A stretch of 64,000 bases of DNA from Desulfatibacillum aliphaticivorans DSM 15576 (GTDB taxonomy: Bacteria; Desulfobacterota; Desulfobacteria; Desulfobacterales; Desulfatibacillaceae): NCBI RefSeq assembly GCF_000429905.1, contig NZ_AUCT01000007.1, positions 124,001-188,000 on the forward strand, in the 5' to 3' direction. Under the pieces are notes generated by a model. It had not been told where the DNA came from. It ran no database searches and saw only the letters and a list, made by a program, of their open reading frames with translations. Shown here piece after piece: positions 8,462-17,864 of the stretch; position 1 is the stretch's first letter, and every line of letters starts with the position of its first letter. Made by a program: the position numbers and the translations under genes.

Positions 8462-11041
8462 ATGCAGCCATTGGTTCTGGACCTTAGGACTATATTTATT
8501 GTGTTGGGAACAGTTATACTGACCCTCGGATTGTGCATGCTGGCGTATAACGCTATGCGGCGCACATATCCCGGGTTCAGGGAGTGGACCCTGATGACCC
8601 TTTTTATGGGCGCAGGCCTGTTGTTGGAGGGATTAAGGGCTGAGGCGATAATATACTCCTCCATGGTCATTGCCAACGGATTGATATGCTCCGCAATGGC
8701 CCTTTTTTTCGAAGGCCAAAAAAAATACATGGGGGAATCCTCCCACACCTATATCCATGCCGCCGTCGTCTTTGCCCTGGCAGGAATCAACGAATTTATT
8801 TTTTCCGCCGTATACCCCAACAGGGGCGCCAGGGTTTCAATGATATCCCTTGTTTGCGCAGCCTATTTTCTTATGAGCCTGCTTAAGACGGTGCAGGCTT
8901 ATAAAAGCCGGCCGGAAAAAACTTACGCCCTTTTAATGGGCTTGGAGGTGACGGCCGCAATCCTGCTTATGATCCGGGGGTTGGTGTTCTTGTCCCATCT
9001 CGACGCAACCGAACCCATTGTTTTTGAGGACCAGGTCAATGCACTGGTGATGTTTTCCCTCATTGGATTCAGCATCTTTTTTGTTTTCGCCCTGATCCAA
9101 CTGAATTCCACAAAACTGGAAAGCGATCTGATGGAAATCCAAAAGCTGACCAAGGAAAGCGAAGAGGAATTCAGACTGCTTTCCGAGCAGGCCATCATGA
9201 GCATCATCGTGCTGCAGGACGGTATATACAAATATGTCAACGACGCGGCGATCAAGATGTCCGGGTATGAACGGGAAGAGTTCATGCGGATGAACTATCA
9301 GGATATGGCCAAGCTGATTCACCCTGATTTTCGAGAATTTGTTATAGAACAGGGCTTAAAAAAGATGACGGGGGAAAAAAACGGCGTCGTTCATCATTAC
9401 ATATACAAACTACTGACCAAACAGGGGGAGGAGCGCTGGGTCGAGCAATACTCCAAATCCGTAATCTGGAAGGGCAAGCCTGCGGATTTTCTAACCCTGA
9501 TTGACATCACCCCGCAAAAAAAAGCCGAAGAAGAACTGAAAAAACGTGAGGAGCAGTATCGTGCGCTGGTGGAAAACGCCATGGACGTCATCTTCATTGC
9601 CCAGGACGAGTACATCAAGTTCAGCAATTCAGCCATTGTACAGGTGTCGGGATATTCCATGGATGAAATCAGCTCCGTCTCCTTTGTGGATCTTATTCAC
9701 CCCGACGAAAGAGACATGGTCGTGGACAGGCATGTCCGCAGGTCCCGGGGGGAAAGCCTTCCCAGCACCTATTCCCATAGATTCATTACCAAGGACGGCC
9801 AGGTCAAGTGGGGGCAGTTGTCCAGCGTACGCGTGGAATGGGAAGGCCGAAACGCCACCTTGAACTTCCTCCGGGACATCACGCATCAAAAGGAACTGGA
9901 ACAACAGGTTCAGCAGGCCCATAAGCTGGAAGCCATCGGCACCCTATCCGGCGGCGTGGCCCATGAGTTCAACAATTTGCTTTCCATTATTCTGGGCAAT
10001 GTGGAAATGGCCATGGACGACGTTCCGGCGGATAACGAAGCCATGGAGTTCTTGGAGGAAATCAAGATCGCCTCCAAACGGGGAGAGGAAATCGTCAGGC
10101 AGCTGCTTAGCTTCAGCAGGCCGGCCGCGCCGGAAAGAAAGCTGGTGGACATTCCTTCGTCCATCCGGGAGACCATGGGGCTTTTACGGGCCTCCATTCC
10201 TTCCTACATCGCCTTTCACGTGGACATTTCTCCTGAGTGCCATAAGGTGTTGGGCGATCCCACTCAAGTCCGCCAGGTAATCATCAATCTGGTCAATAAC
10301 GCGGCCCACGCCATGGAAGGCGCTTCCGGCGGCCTGGCCATCCGGGCCAGAAACGTGTTCTCCCGCACCGAGGAGATTTTTTTCGACCAGGTTCTACTGC
10401 CGGGCGACTACGTGTCCTTGGAGGTTAAAGACAGCGGGCATGGAATCGCCAAAGAGGACCTGGGCCGGATTTTCGACCCCTTTTACACCACCAAGGACGT
10501 GGGCAAAGGGTCGGGCATGGGGTTGTCCGTGGTGCAGGGGATTATGAAAGCCCACGGGGGGGGCGTTCGCATTTCCAGCGCTCCCGGAAAAGGCGCCCTG
10601 GTGGAGTGCTATTTTCCCTCCGCGGGAAAAGGCGCTCCCTCCGAGCCGCAAAAGCAACAGGAAACCCCCACAGGTACGGAGAGCATCTTATTCGTGGATG
10701 ATGAGCCCCCCATCGTGGACATGATCAAAGGACGGCTGAAAAGATTGGGCTACAAGGTCACCGCCGTGGAATCCCCCTTGGAAGCCCTTGAAATGTATAC
10801 AGAAAACCCCGCAGGCTTTGACCTGATCATCACGGACCTGACTATGCCGGAGATGACCGGCGACCTTCTGATCAATCGGCTGATGAATGTGAACCCGGAC
10901 GTCAAGACCATCATCTGCACGGGCTTCAATGAAAAAATCGACGCCCTCAAAGCCAAGGAAATGGGCGCCAAAGCCTTTTTAAGCAAGCCCGTGGACCGCC
11001 ACATCATGGCCGTGACCATCCGTCAGGTTTTGAAATCATAG
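8462..11041 (+). CDS. Membrane-bound hybrid sensor histidine kinase (PAS-PAS-HisKA-HATPase-REC)
   Basis: An 859-residue two-component sensor. Residues about 1-220 contain roughly seven hydrophobic segments, a membrane sensor module. Two PAS domains follow (about 235-355 and 365-480). The HisKA dimerisation domain has the phospho-accepting His501 in GGVAHEFNNLL. The HATPase_c domain shows the N-box (INLVNNAAHAM, near residue 607), DSGHGIAKEDLGRIFDPFYTT and a GSGMGLSVV G-box. A C-terminal receiver domain (about 724-850) carries the phospho-acceptor Asp792 in LIITDLTMPEMTG and the conserved FLSKPV lysine. No separate response regulator is adjacent, so phosphotransfer partners and signal are unknown. 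Confidence 0.9.
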   Translation: MQPLVLDLRTIFIVLGTVILTLGLCMLAYNAMRRTYPGFREWTLMTLFMGAGLLLEGLRAEAIIYSSMVIANGLICSAMALFFEGQKKYMGESSHTYIHAAVVFALAGINEFIFSAVYPNRGARVSMISLVCAAYFLMSLLKTVQAYKSRPEKTYALLMGLEVTAAILLMIRGLVFLSHLDATEPIVFEDQVNALVMFSLIGFSIFFVFALIQLNSTKLESDLMEIQKLTKESEEEFRLLSEQAIMSIIVLQDGIYKYVNDAAIKMSGYEREEFMRMNYQDMAKLIHPDFREFVIEQGLKKMTGEKNGVVHHYIYKLLTKQGEERWVEQYSKSVIWKGKPADFLTLIDITPQKKAEEELKKREEQYRALVENAMDVIFIAQDEYIKFSNSAIVQVSGYSMDEISSVSFVDLIHPDERDMVVDRHVRRSRGESLPSTYSHRFITKDGQVKWGQLSSVRVEWEGRNATLNFLRDITHQKELEQQVQQAHKLEAIGTLSGGVAHEFNNLLSIILGNVEMAMDDVPADNEAMEFLEEIKIASKRGEEIVRQLLSFSRPAAPERKLVDIPSSIRETMGLLRASIPSYIAFHVDISPECHKVLGDPTQVRQVIINLVNNAAHAMEGASGGLAIRARNVFSRTEEIFFDQVLLPGDYVSLEVKDSGHGIAKEDLGRIFDPFYTTKDVGKGSGMGLSVVQGIMKAHGGGVRISSAPGKGALVECYFPSAGKGAPSEPQKQQETPTGTESILFVDDEPPIVDMIKGRLKRLGYKVTAVESPLEALEMYTENPAGFDLIITDLTMPEMTGDLLINRLMNVNPDVKTIICTGFNEKIDALKAKEMGAKAFLSKPVDRHIMAVTIRQVLKS

Positions 11042-11069
11042 GATAAAGGCCGCGTTTCAGCTTTTATCC
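11041..11069. terminator. Possible bidirectional terminator between convergent genes
   Basis: A short inverted repeat, GGATAAA (11041-11047) with TTTATCC (11063-11069), overlaps the end of the sensor-kinase gene and the end of the convergent TetR gene. The stem is short and lacks a clear T-run. Confidence 0.35.
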
Positions 11070-11698
11070 CTATCGGCGTTGAAAATATACCTACAAAGCA
11101 TGTCCGTCGTTTCCTCCAGAAACTCCTTTTGGTCCAGCCGGTCCGCCGAATCCATAACCTGGCGGTGAGTCAGGGACTCCAACACCCGGATGATCATCCT
11201 GGCGGCCGCCCCGCCCTTTGTTTTTCTGGCGCCCGGCGTCTTGTCCAAAAGAACCTGGAGGCGGTCCGCCATGATTCTTTCCATGTTCATGAACGCCTCC
11301 CACCATATTTTTCCGGTGATGGGTATGTCCTGCACAATGGCCCGATGCACCCCCGGCTCCCGCTTATGCAGCTCCATGGCCAGTTGGACGAATTCCCTCA
11401 CATCGTCCGGAGTGATGCACCCCCTCGTCTCCACCCGGGACATGAGTGCGTCCGTCCCGGAGGCGGCTTCCGCCATGTGGGCCTCCATGAGGCTCAACAC
11501 GATGCTCTCTTTGTTAGGAAAATATTGATACAGGGAGCCGATGGAAACCCCGGCCCGGTCAGCGATGTGATTGGTTGTGGTCCCGGCGTATCCCCTGGCT
11601 TCCAAAACCTGAGCCGCCGCCTCCAGGATGGCGCTCACCGTTTCCCTGGAACGGCCCTGAATGGGCGTTTTGCGTACGTTTGAGGCATTATCAAGCAT
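11057..11698 (-). CDS. TetR/AcrR family transcriptional regulator
   Basis: A 213-residue DNA-binding repressor. The N-terminal helix-turn-helix spans about residues 18-65 (TVSAILEAAAQVLEARGYAG, then IADRAGVSIGSLYQYFPNKE), typical of TetR; the C-terminal ligand domain is divergent. The start at 11698 is chosen because GAGGGGAGGAACGGC precedes it; the frame is open upstream but lacks an SD. It is transcribed divergently from the alpha/beta hydrolase at 11805, and a 22-base quasi-palindrome between them is a likely operator. It probably controls itself and the hydrolase. Confidence 0.88.
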   Translation of the reverse strand: MLDNASNVRKTPIQGRSRETVSAILEAAAQVLEARGYAGTTTNHIADRAGVSIGSLYQYFPNKESIVLSLMEAHMAEAASGTDALMSRVETRGCITPDDVREFVQLAMELHKREPGVHRAIVQDIPITGKIWWEAFMNMERIMADRLQVLLDKTPGARKTKGGAAARMIIRVLESLTHRQVMDSADRLDQKEFLEETTDMLCRYIFNADRDKS

Positions 11699-11730
11699 GC
11701 CGTTCCTCCCCTCTTGCAATGCGAGTAGAA

Positions 11731-11752
11731 AATATGAGCAATTACTTATATT
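11731..11752. promoter_or_regulatory. Candidate TetR operator between divergent genes
   Basis: A 22-base quasi-palindrome, left half AATATGAGCAA and right half TTACTTATATT, matches its own reverse complement at 9 of 11 paired positions. It lies between the TetR gene (start 11698) and the hydrolase gene (start 11805), where a repressor would control both. Confidence 0.55.
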
Positions 11753-11804
11753 ATTCTCCCGGGTTGTCAAGATAAACGACGTGAACCACATTAAGGAGGG
11801 TCGC

Positions 11805-12974
11805 ATGGAGCATTCATTCCGCGTAGGAACATATGATTTTCATCCCGAATCCAACATCAACTTTCAGTTGAACCGCCAGATATCCCTGGGCGGAGGCCGC
11901 ATGGAGGACATTCGGGCGGTCTCGTCCAACATCAAAAACCTGGACGACTGGAAGCGGGAGTTTTTGGCGTTGGCCCGTCTGGCGGAGCAGGAGGAGCGCT
12001 GGGAAAATGCCGCCTCCTATTATCGGGGGGCGGAGTTTTTCATGACTCCGGGCGATCCCGACAAGGAATGGGCTTACGACCAGGCCGCGGCGCTTTTTCA
12101 AAAAATTGTCAAAGACGACCTGGAGAGCGGCGCTTTGAATGTGGAAGCGGCGCCTTATGAAAAAAGCCGCCTGCCTGTTTTCAGGCTTCCGGCGCAGGAA
12201 GGCGTGGGATTTAAAGGAACGATAGTCCTTCACGGAGGATACGACTCCAGCAAGGAAGAGCTTTATCCCAGCGCAGACTTCGTCCGCCAGCAGGGGTACG
12301 ACGTTTATTTGTTTGAGGGTCCGGGCCAGGGCGAGGCTTTGGTGAAAAACGGCCTGCACATGACCTATGAATGGGAAAAGGCGGTGGGCGCCGTTTTGGA
12401 TCATTACGGCCTGGTGGGCGTCGCCCTGGTGGGTGCATCTTTAGGGGGATATCTGGCGCCCCGTGCGGCGGCGTTTGAGCCGCGCATCAATCGGGTCGTC
12501 GCCTGGGGCGTGATGTACGATTTTTTCGAGGTGCTGACCTCGGTGCGAGGCAAGGCCATGGAAATCGGCATGAAAAGCCTCATTGCCTTGAGGGCGAAAA
12601 AGGCATTGAACCGCATGGCGGCCCTGCGCATGGAGCGGGATCCTTTTGCAAAATGGGGGATCAACCACGGCATGTTCGTCATGGGCAAGCCCACGCCCTA
12701 TGATTTTCTGCAATACGCCAGGAATTTCTCCATGAAAGGCGTTTCCGGCAAGGTGCGGCAGGACTTTCTGCTTTTGGCCGGAACCCGGGATCATTTCATT
12801 CCGCTCAAGCATTACCACCGGCAGGCCCGGGAGTTGACCAACGTGCGTTCTTTTACGGGACGGATTTTCACCGAGGCCGAGCAGGCGGAAAACCATTGCC
12901 AGTGCGGAAACATTCCTTTGGTGTTCAACGTAATCAGCGAATGGATGAACGGTTTGGATGAACGGGACGGATAA
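11805..12974 (+). CDS. Alpha/beta hydrolase family protein
   Basis: A 389-residue soluble hydrolase. The nucleophile elbow GASLGG has Ser212; the likely acid Asp329 lies in GTRDHFIP and the likely base His364 in AENHCQCG, a complete Ser-Asp-His triad. The N-terminal about 130 residues are an extra region before the core (LHGGYDSSKEELYPSADF is the first core strand and oxyanion region). This resembles the FrsA/2,6-dihydropseudooxynicotine-hydrolase-like group; the substrate is unknown. An SD (AAGGAGGG) sits 5-6 bases before the ATG at 11805; a longer in-frame version starting at 11661 would cross the operator and the divergent gene's start. Divergent from and probably controlled by the TetR protein. 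Confidence 0.85.
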   Translation: MEHSFRVGTYDFHPESNINFQLNRQISLGGGRMEDIRAVSSNIKNLDDWKREFLALARLAEQEERWENAASYYRGAEFFMTPGDPDKEWAYDQAAALFQKIVKDDLESGALNVEAAPYEKSRLPVFRLPAQEGVGFKGTIVLHGGYDSSKEELYPSADFVRQQGYDVYLFEGPGQGEALVKNGLHMTYEWEKAVGAVLDHYGLVGVALVGASLGGYLAPRAAAFEPRINRVVAWGVMYDFFEVLTSVRGKAMEIGMKSLIALRAKKALNRMAALRMERDPFAKWGINHGMFVMGKPTPYDFLQYARNFSMKGVSGKVRQDFLLLAGTRDHFIPLKHYHRQARELTNVRSFTGRIFTEAEQAENHCQCGNIPLVFNVISEWMNGLDERDG

Positions 12975-12982
12975 TTGATTGA

Positions 12983-13618
12983 TCACCCTACCATCACCAG
13001 GCCGTAGAGGTTGACCCGGTCGGGAACCAGGGGGACGTCCAGATTGCGGGCCATGGCCTTTGCGTCGATGCCCACGGCGGCCAGAGTGGGCCTGGCCTTG
13101 TAGGGGTGGATGCATCCTTTGGCCCGCACAAGGGCCTGGCAGCGGCTTTCCTTATGGCACAACACGGACCGGCAGTTTCCCGCCCCAAAACCCGAGGTCA
13201 TGTGGTATCCCCTGTTGAAGGCGTCCGACTCCAGGGCCGTGATAATGGACGCGGCCTGCAGGCATGCCTGCCTGTAATAAACGTCTTCGATCCACCCCTG
13301 CCCCTGGTCCGGCATCCCCAAAGGCGCCAGGCAGCAAAAAAACACCCCGTATTTGAAAGAGCGCAACGAGTCCCACAGGGAGTCCAGGGGCATTCTCACG
13401 GGCCAATGTTCCGTCAGGTTGTCGGGATCTTCCAAGGCCGGATCGACCCGGGCCAGGCTTTCGTCAAAAACCAGGGCTCTGCCGGAGGTCAGGCGCACTT
13501 CCCGGGCGCCTCTATCCAGGGCCAGCTTCAACAGCTCTTCCATGTCCTGGGCTATTAAAGCCGGATCTTTTTGCTTGGGGGCTTTGGAATAGTGGTGCGG
13601 ATCGGTATTCGGGGGCAT
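12983..13618 (-). CDS. DUF2284 family predicted metal-binding protein
   Basis: A 211-residue Cys-rich cytoplasmic protein. The C-terminal half has the DUF2284 pattern: GAGNCRSVLCHKESRCQ, followed by GCIHPYKARPTLAAVGID. The regularly spaced Cys residues probably bind a metal or iron-sulfur cluster. The N-terminus (residues 1-30) is polar. It converges on the alpha/beta hydrolase gene with eight bases between the stops. The molecular role of the family is not established; an electron-transfer or metal-handling role is only a guess. Confidence 0.78.
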   Translation of the reverse strand: MPPNTDPHHYSKAPKQKDPALIAQDMEELLKLALDRGAREVRLTSGRALVFDESLARVDPALEDPDNLTEHWPVRMPLDSLWDSLRSFKYGVFFCCLAPLGMPDQGQGWIEDVYYRQACLQAASIITALESDAFNRGYHMTSGFGAGNCRSVLCHKESRCQALVRAKGCIHPYKARPTLAAVGIDAKAMARNLDVPLVPDRVNLYGLVMVG

Positions 13619-13802
13619 GTGCGCCTCAACTTTTTAAGGTTTGGATACGCCTGCGGCGGAAACGCCGCCTATGAGACCGAAAAAAACACCGCTGCTACGA
13701 AAGGTAAATGATAATATACCACAGGGCTCCTGTTATTTGCAAATCAAATAGGAGTCGGGGGGGATGGCCGGCCAAAATTTTATCGGGCGTACAAATTCTT
13801 CC

Positions 13803-13846
13803 TTGACTCAGGGTCACTTTCCCGGTATATGTGAACATAAATTCAC
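13803..13846 (+). promoter_or_regulatory. Sigma-70 promoter with overlapping TetR-type operator
   Basis: TTGACT (13803-13808), a 17-base spacer and TATATG (13826-13831) form a good housekeeping promoter. The inverted repeat GTGAA-N6-TTCAC (13831-13846) overlaps the last base of the -10 and the expected start site, 19 bases before the TetR gene's ATG. This is the layout of an autorepressed TetR operon, and the same promoter could drive the exporter cassette downstream. Confidence 0.65.
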
Positions 13847-13864
13847 TTAGATGGAGCCTGAATC

Positions 13865-14461
13865 ATGGCCACCCCCCGCCTGAAAACGCAGGAAAGAAAA
13901 AAACAAATCGTCCAGGCCGCCCTCACCCTGGTCTCCACCCGCGGCGTGGCGGCCATGACCATGGAGCGGACCTCCCGGCTGGTGGGAATCTCCCCTTCGG
14001 CCTTGTACAGACATTTCAAAAACAAGGCGGAAATGCTGGATGCGGTCCTGGATCTTCTGGACATCCAGTTCGCCAACGAAATCCAGGAGGCCCTGGACAA
14101 CGGCCGGGACGCCCTGGACTCCCTCAGGTACTTCCTCATGCAGCGGGTGCGGTTCATCATGGAGCACCGCAGCATCCCCCGGCTGCTGTATTCCGAGGAG
14201 ATCCTCTACAAGTACCCGGAGCTGCAAAAAAAGGTCAATGACATATTCAAAAACCATATTCTAAGGCTCCAGGACGTGGTCCGGCAGGGCCAGGACCAGG
14301 GGCTTATCAGAACGGACGTCACCCCGGTGGAGACGGCGGTCATGTTCATCGGCCTGTTCAAGCCCGTGGACGAAATTTACGACATCATCGGCGGCCGGTT
14401 CGACCTGGTGGCACACATCCACAAGGTCTGGAACATCTTTGTGGAGGCCATTTCCCCTTGA
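13865..14461 (+). CDS. TetR/AcrR family regulator of the RND export cassette
   Basis: A 198-residue regulator with the N-terminal TetR helix-turn-helix (residues about 10-57; KKQIVQAALTLVSTRGVAAM, then LVGISPSALYRHFKNKAEML). The C-terminal domain is helical and presumably binds a ligand. It is the first gene of a same-strand cluster: RND exporter 40 bases downstream, then lipoprotein-sorting, outer-membrane and membrane proteins. The promoter upstream carries a GTGAA-N6-TTCAC operator, so autoregulation and control of the exporter are likely. Confidence 0.9.
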   Translation: MATPRLKTQERKKQIVQAALTLVSTRGVAAMTMERTSRLVGISPSALYRHFKNKAEMLDAVLDLLDIQFANEIQEALDNGRDALDSLRYFLMQRVRFIMEHRSIPRLLYSEEILYKYPELQKKVNDIFKNHILRLQDVVRQGQDQGLIRTDVTPVETAVMFIGLFKPVDEIYDIIGGRFDLVAHIHKVWNIFVEAISP

Positions 14462-14501
14462 CCGCAAAGATGTGATTACTCATTCACATAAGGACGGCAT
14501 T

Positions 14502-16946
14502 ATGAAAGCATGGCGGGACAACATCGAAGCCTGGTTCGAAAAAACCGGGCGCCTCATCTGCAAACATCCTTTCATCACGGTCTTTTTCTTCGCCTGCTTG
14601 TCGGGCTTTCTCCTTTTTCAACTTCCCAAAACAACCATAGACACCTCGCCCACCGGCATGCTCCATGAGAACGACCCTGCCATGGTCCGCTACAACGAGT
14701 TCCGGGATCAGTTCGGCCGGGACGAGATGATCCTGGTTGCCGTGGGCCCTGTGGACGTGTTTTCCCAGCCGGTTCTGGAAAAAATTCAGGCCCTCCATCA
14801 GGATTTAGAGGATAGCGTCCCTTATTTGGAGGAGGTGACCAGTGTTTTGAACGCCCGGTCCACCCGGGGCGAGGGGGACGAATTGATAGTGGAGGACCTG
14901 TTCGAGGAATGGCCCCAAACCTCCCGGGAAATGGAGGCGCTCAAGCAGCGGGCTCTTTCCACGCCCATCTACCGCAACATGCTGATCAATGAAGACGCGA
15001 CTTACACGGCCATTACCATTGAAACCAGCGCGTACAAGCCCATGGCCGGGGCGAGTTTCGACGCTTTTTCCGACAGCCTTAACGCCCCGTCCGTCAAGCC
15101 GGAATATTTGTCCGACGCTGAAAACTCCGAAATAGTCCGGGCGGTCCGGGCCGTGGTTGCAAGGCATTCCAGCCCGGAATTTCCATTATATACGGCGGGA
15201 TCTCCGGTCCTCACCGAAGACTTGCGGGATTATATGCTTCGGGACATCGCCCGATTTTCCGCAGCCGCCATCCTGTTGATAGCCCTGTTGCTCATAGTTG
15301 CTTTCCGAACCTGGGCCGGGGTGGTCTGGCCGCTCACCACGGTCATCCTGTCTTTGGCTTGCACCCTGGGGCTCATGGCCATGTTCGGGGTTCCCTTAAA
15401 ACTGCCCACGCAAATCCTCCCCTCTTTCATCCTGGCGGTGGGCGTGGGGGATTCCGTGCACATCCTGGCCATCTATTACCGGAACATACGAATGGGCCTG
15501 GAGCGCAACGAGGCTATCGCCAAGGCTCTGGGCCATTCGGGCCTGGCCGTGCTGCTGACCAGCCTGACCACGGCCGGAGGCCTGCTGTCCTTTTCCCGGA
15601 CGGAAATCGCCCCCATTGCGGACTTGGGAGTATTCTCCGCCGCCGGAGTTGTGCTGGCCCTGCTGTTCAGCCTGTTTCTCATGCCCGCATTGATCGCCAT
15701 TTTTCCCTCCGGGGAGCAAAGGCATTCCAACAACGGCGCTTCCAGGCTGGACGTTTTTTTATCCGCCATAGGGGATTTCGCAGTAGGACGACCCAAAACC
15801 ATCCTGACGGTCACCGCAATCATCATGGCGGCTTCGGCTGTGGGAATCACCCAGCTTCATTTTTCCCACCACACCCTGGCCTGGTTTCCCAAGGACTCGG
15901 ATTTGGTGGTTTCCACCCGGACCATTGACCATGAAATGGGCGGAACCCTGACCATGGAAGTCATTGTAAACTCGGGCGAGGAAAACGGGTTTTACGAGCC
16001 GAACCGGTTGAACGCCCTATCCGCCATGGCGGATAAAATAGAGCCTTTCACCTCGGAAAGCGTGTTTGTGGGACAAACCCGCAGCCCGGCGGACATTCTC
16101 AAGGAAATCAACCAAGCCTTGCATGAAAACAAGCCGGAGCACTACAGCATTCCCCAGGACAGGGAACTGGCCGCCCAGGAATTTCTGCTTTTTGAGAATT
16201 CCGGGTCCGACGACCTGCAAAAGGTGCTGGACACGGATTTTTCCAAGGCCCGGTTCACCATCAAGGTTCCCAGCGTGGACATGGTCTATTACCACGATTT
16301 TGTGAATGCAATCAGCGCCTGGTTCAAGGAGGCCTTCCCCAACGACAAGGTCACGGTCACGGGGCTTATGAAGCTCTTGTATTCGACATTTTACGCGGTC
16401 ATGCACACCATGGCCGAGAGCTACATCATCGCCATTCTGGTCATCACCGTACTCATGATACTGATGATCGGCAACCTCCGTTTGGGGCTTATCTCCATGA
16501 TTCCCAACATCGCCCCCATTGTGGTGTGCCTGGGCGTTATGGGCGCTTTGGACCTGACCTTGAACGCCTTCACCATACTCATTGGTTCGGTGGCTTTGGG
16601 CCTGGCCGTGGACGACACCATCCACTTCATGCATAATTTCAGACGGTATTACGGCCAGTTTCAGGACACTGGGCGGGCGGTGCACGAAACCATGCAGACC
16701 ACGGGCCGGGCCATGCTATTCACCACCATAGCCCTGACTTCCGGGTTCATCGTGTTCCTCATGGCTTCCATGAAAAACCTCATGACATACGGCTCCCTGG
16801 CCGCCCTGACCATCAGCCTGGCCCTGCTGGCGGACTTTCTGGTGGTCCCCGCCTTGCTGGCCCTGGTCTTCAGGGACAAACGGGCTTCCGCAGGCTCCGG
16901 GGTTTCGGCCGGCCCAAAATTCAAGGAGGCGGCTCAGCACGGTTGA
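14502..16946 (+). CDS. RND superfamily (MMPL-type) exporter
   Basis: An 814-residue inner-membrane transporter. It has the RND plan: one N-terminal TM (about 26-46), a periplasmic domain, a five- to six-TM block (about 245-405, with GVGDSVHILAIYYRN), a TM near 440, a second periplasmic domain, and a final five-TM block (about 640-795, with GLAVDDTIHFMHNFRR). The GVGDSVH and AVDDTIH motifs hold the conserved acidic residues of RND proton relays. The single-chain architecture is the MMPL/HpnN-like class rather than AcrB. The start at 14502 has AAGGACGG upstream and gives the standard N-terminus. With the LolA-like and DUF1302-like genes downstream it probably moves a lipid or other hydrophobic molecule towards the outer membrane. 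The substrate is unknown. Confidence 0.88.
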   Translation: MKAWRDNIEAWFEKTGRLICKHPFITVFFFACLSGFLLFQLPKTTIDTSPTGMLHENDPAMVRYNEFRDQFGRDEMILVAVGPVDVFSQPVLEKIQALHQDLEDSVPYLEEVTSVLNARSTRGEGDELIVEDLFEEWPQTSREMEALKQRALSTPIYRNMLINEDATYTAITIETSAYKPMAGASFDAFSDSLNAPSVKPEYLSDAENSEIVRAVRAVVARHSSPEFPLYTAGSPVLTEDLRDYMLRDIARFSAAAILLIALLLIVAFRTWAGVVWPLTTVILSLACTLGLMAMFGVPLKLPTQILPSFILAVGVGDSVHILAIYYRNIRMGLERNEAIAKALGHSGLAVLLTSLTTAGGLLSFSRTEIAPIADLGVFSAAGVVLALLFSLFLMPALIAIFPSGEQRHSNNGASRLDVFLSAIGDFAVGRPKTILTVTAIIMAASAVGITQLHFSHHTLAWFPKDSDLVVSTRTIDHEMGGTLTMEVIVNSGEENGFYEPNRLNALSAMADKIEPFTSESVFVGQTRSPADILKEINQALHENKPEHYSIPQDRELAAQEFLLFENSGSDDLQKVLDTDFSKARFTIKVPSVDMVYYHDFVNAISAWFKEAFPNDKVTVTGLMKLLYSTFYAVMHTMAESYIIAILVITVLMILMIGNLRLGLISMIPNIAPIVVCLGVMGALDLTLNAFTILIGSVALGLAVDDTIHFMHNFRRYYGQFQDTGRAVHETMQTTGRAMLFTTIALTSGFIVFLMASMKNLMTYGSLAALTISLALLADFLVVPALLALVFRDKRASAGSGVSAGPKFKEAAQHG

Positions 16947-17024
16947 AAGAACCGACAGGACTTGATAAACCGGTAATTAAAAGACTTTGAGACAATCCAC
17001 ACACAAATATTCAAGGAGTAAATC

Positions 17025-17831
17025 ATGAGATCCATCACGACTTTGTTGTTTTTCGCACTCGCCGCTTTATTCCTGGCCGCTCCTTGCGCTCACGCAGACG
17101 ACGCCAAGGCCCGGGAAATCATGCAAAAGGTCAACGACCGGGACGACGGAGACAACGCCGTTTCCGAAGAGGAAATGATCCTCATCGACAAACGGGGCAA
17201 GCAACGCGTTCGCAAGATCAAGAGTTTCCGCAAGGATTTTGGGGAGGACACCCACAGCATCCTGTTTTTTGAAGAGCCGGCGGACGTTCGCGACACCTCC
17301 TTTTTGACTTTCGATTACGACGACGAATCCAAGGATGACGACCAATGGCTGTATCTGCCGGCCCTGAAAAAGGTCAAACGCATCGCCAGTTCGGACAAGG
17401 ACGGCGCCTTCATGGGTTCGGACTTCACCTACGGCGATATGACCGAACGGGCATTATCCAAGTTCTCCTATGAAATGGTGCGGGAAGAGGACGTGGACGG
17501 CCATAAATGTTGGGTCATCCAGTCCACGCCCATCAACGACGACGTGGTGGACGAGTACGGCTACCTCAAGTCCCGGGCTTTTGTGAGGCAGGATAATTAC
17601 GTGGTGGTCCGCGCCCAGTTCCAGTGGGCGAAGGGCAACAAGTTCAAGGAAATGCGGGTGGAAAAGCTGGAGCAGATCGACGGAATCTGGACGGCCCTGG
17701 AAATGACCATGAAAACCATGAAAAACAAGGAAATCGTCCATCAGACCCTTTTAAGGACCACCAGCATCAAATACAATCAGCCCATGGATGAAACCATGTT
17801 CACCACTCGCCGCATGGAAACCGGACTGTAA
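17025..17831 (+). CDS. Outer-membrane lipoprotein-sorting (LolA-like) protein
   Basis: A 268-residue periplasmic protein with a signal peptide (residues about 1-24, ending CAHA) and the 'outer membrane lipoprotein-sorting protein' pattern: AREIMQKVNDRDDGDN, SFLTFDYDD, DQWLYLPALKKVKRIASSDKDGAFMGSDFTYGD, and a C-terminal WTALEMTMKTMKN. It belongs to the LolA/LolB-like fold that shields a lipid in a half-barrel. AAGGAG lies upstream of the ATG. It sits between the RND exporter and the outer-membrane protein, and such genes commonly travel together. A periplasmic carrier for the exporter's substrate is the likely role. Confidence 0.88.
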   Translation: MRSITTLLFFALAALFLAAPCAHADDAKAREIMQKVNDRDDGDNAVSEEEMILIDKRGKQRVRKIKSFRKDFGEDTHSILFFEEPADVRDTSFLTFDYDDESKDDDQWLYLPALKKVKRIASSDKDGAFMGSDFTYGDMTERALSKFSYEMVREEDVDGHKCWVIQSTPINDDVVDEYGYLKSRAFVRQDNYVVVRAQFQWAKGNKFKEMRVEKLEQIDGIWTALEMTMKTMKNKEIVHQTLLRTTSIKYNQPMDETMFTTRRMETGL

Positions 17832-17864
17832 TTCTCATCATCTTTGTCAGGAGGGGGCGCGCAA

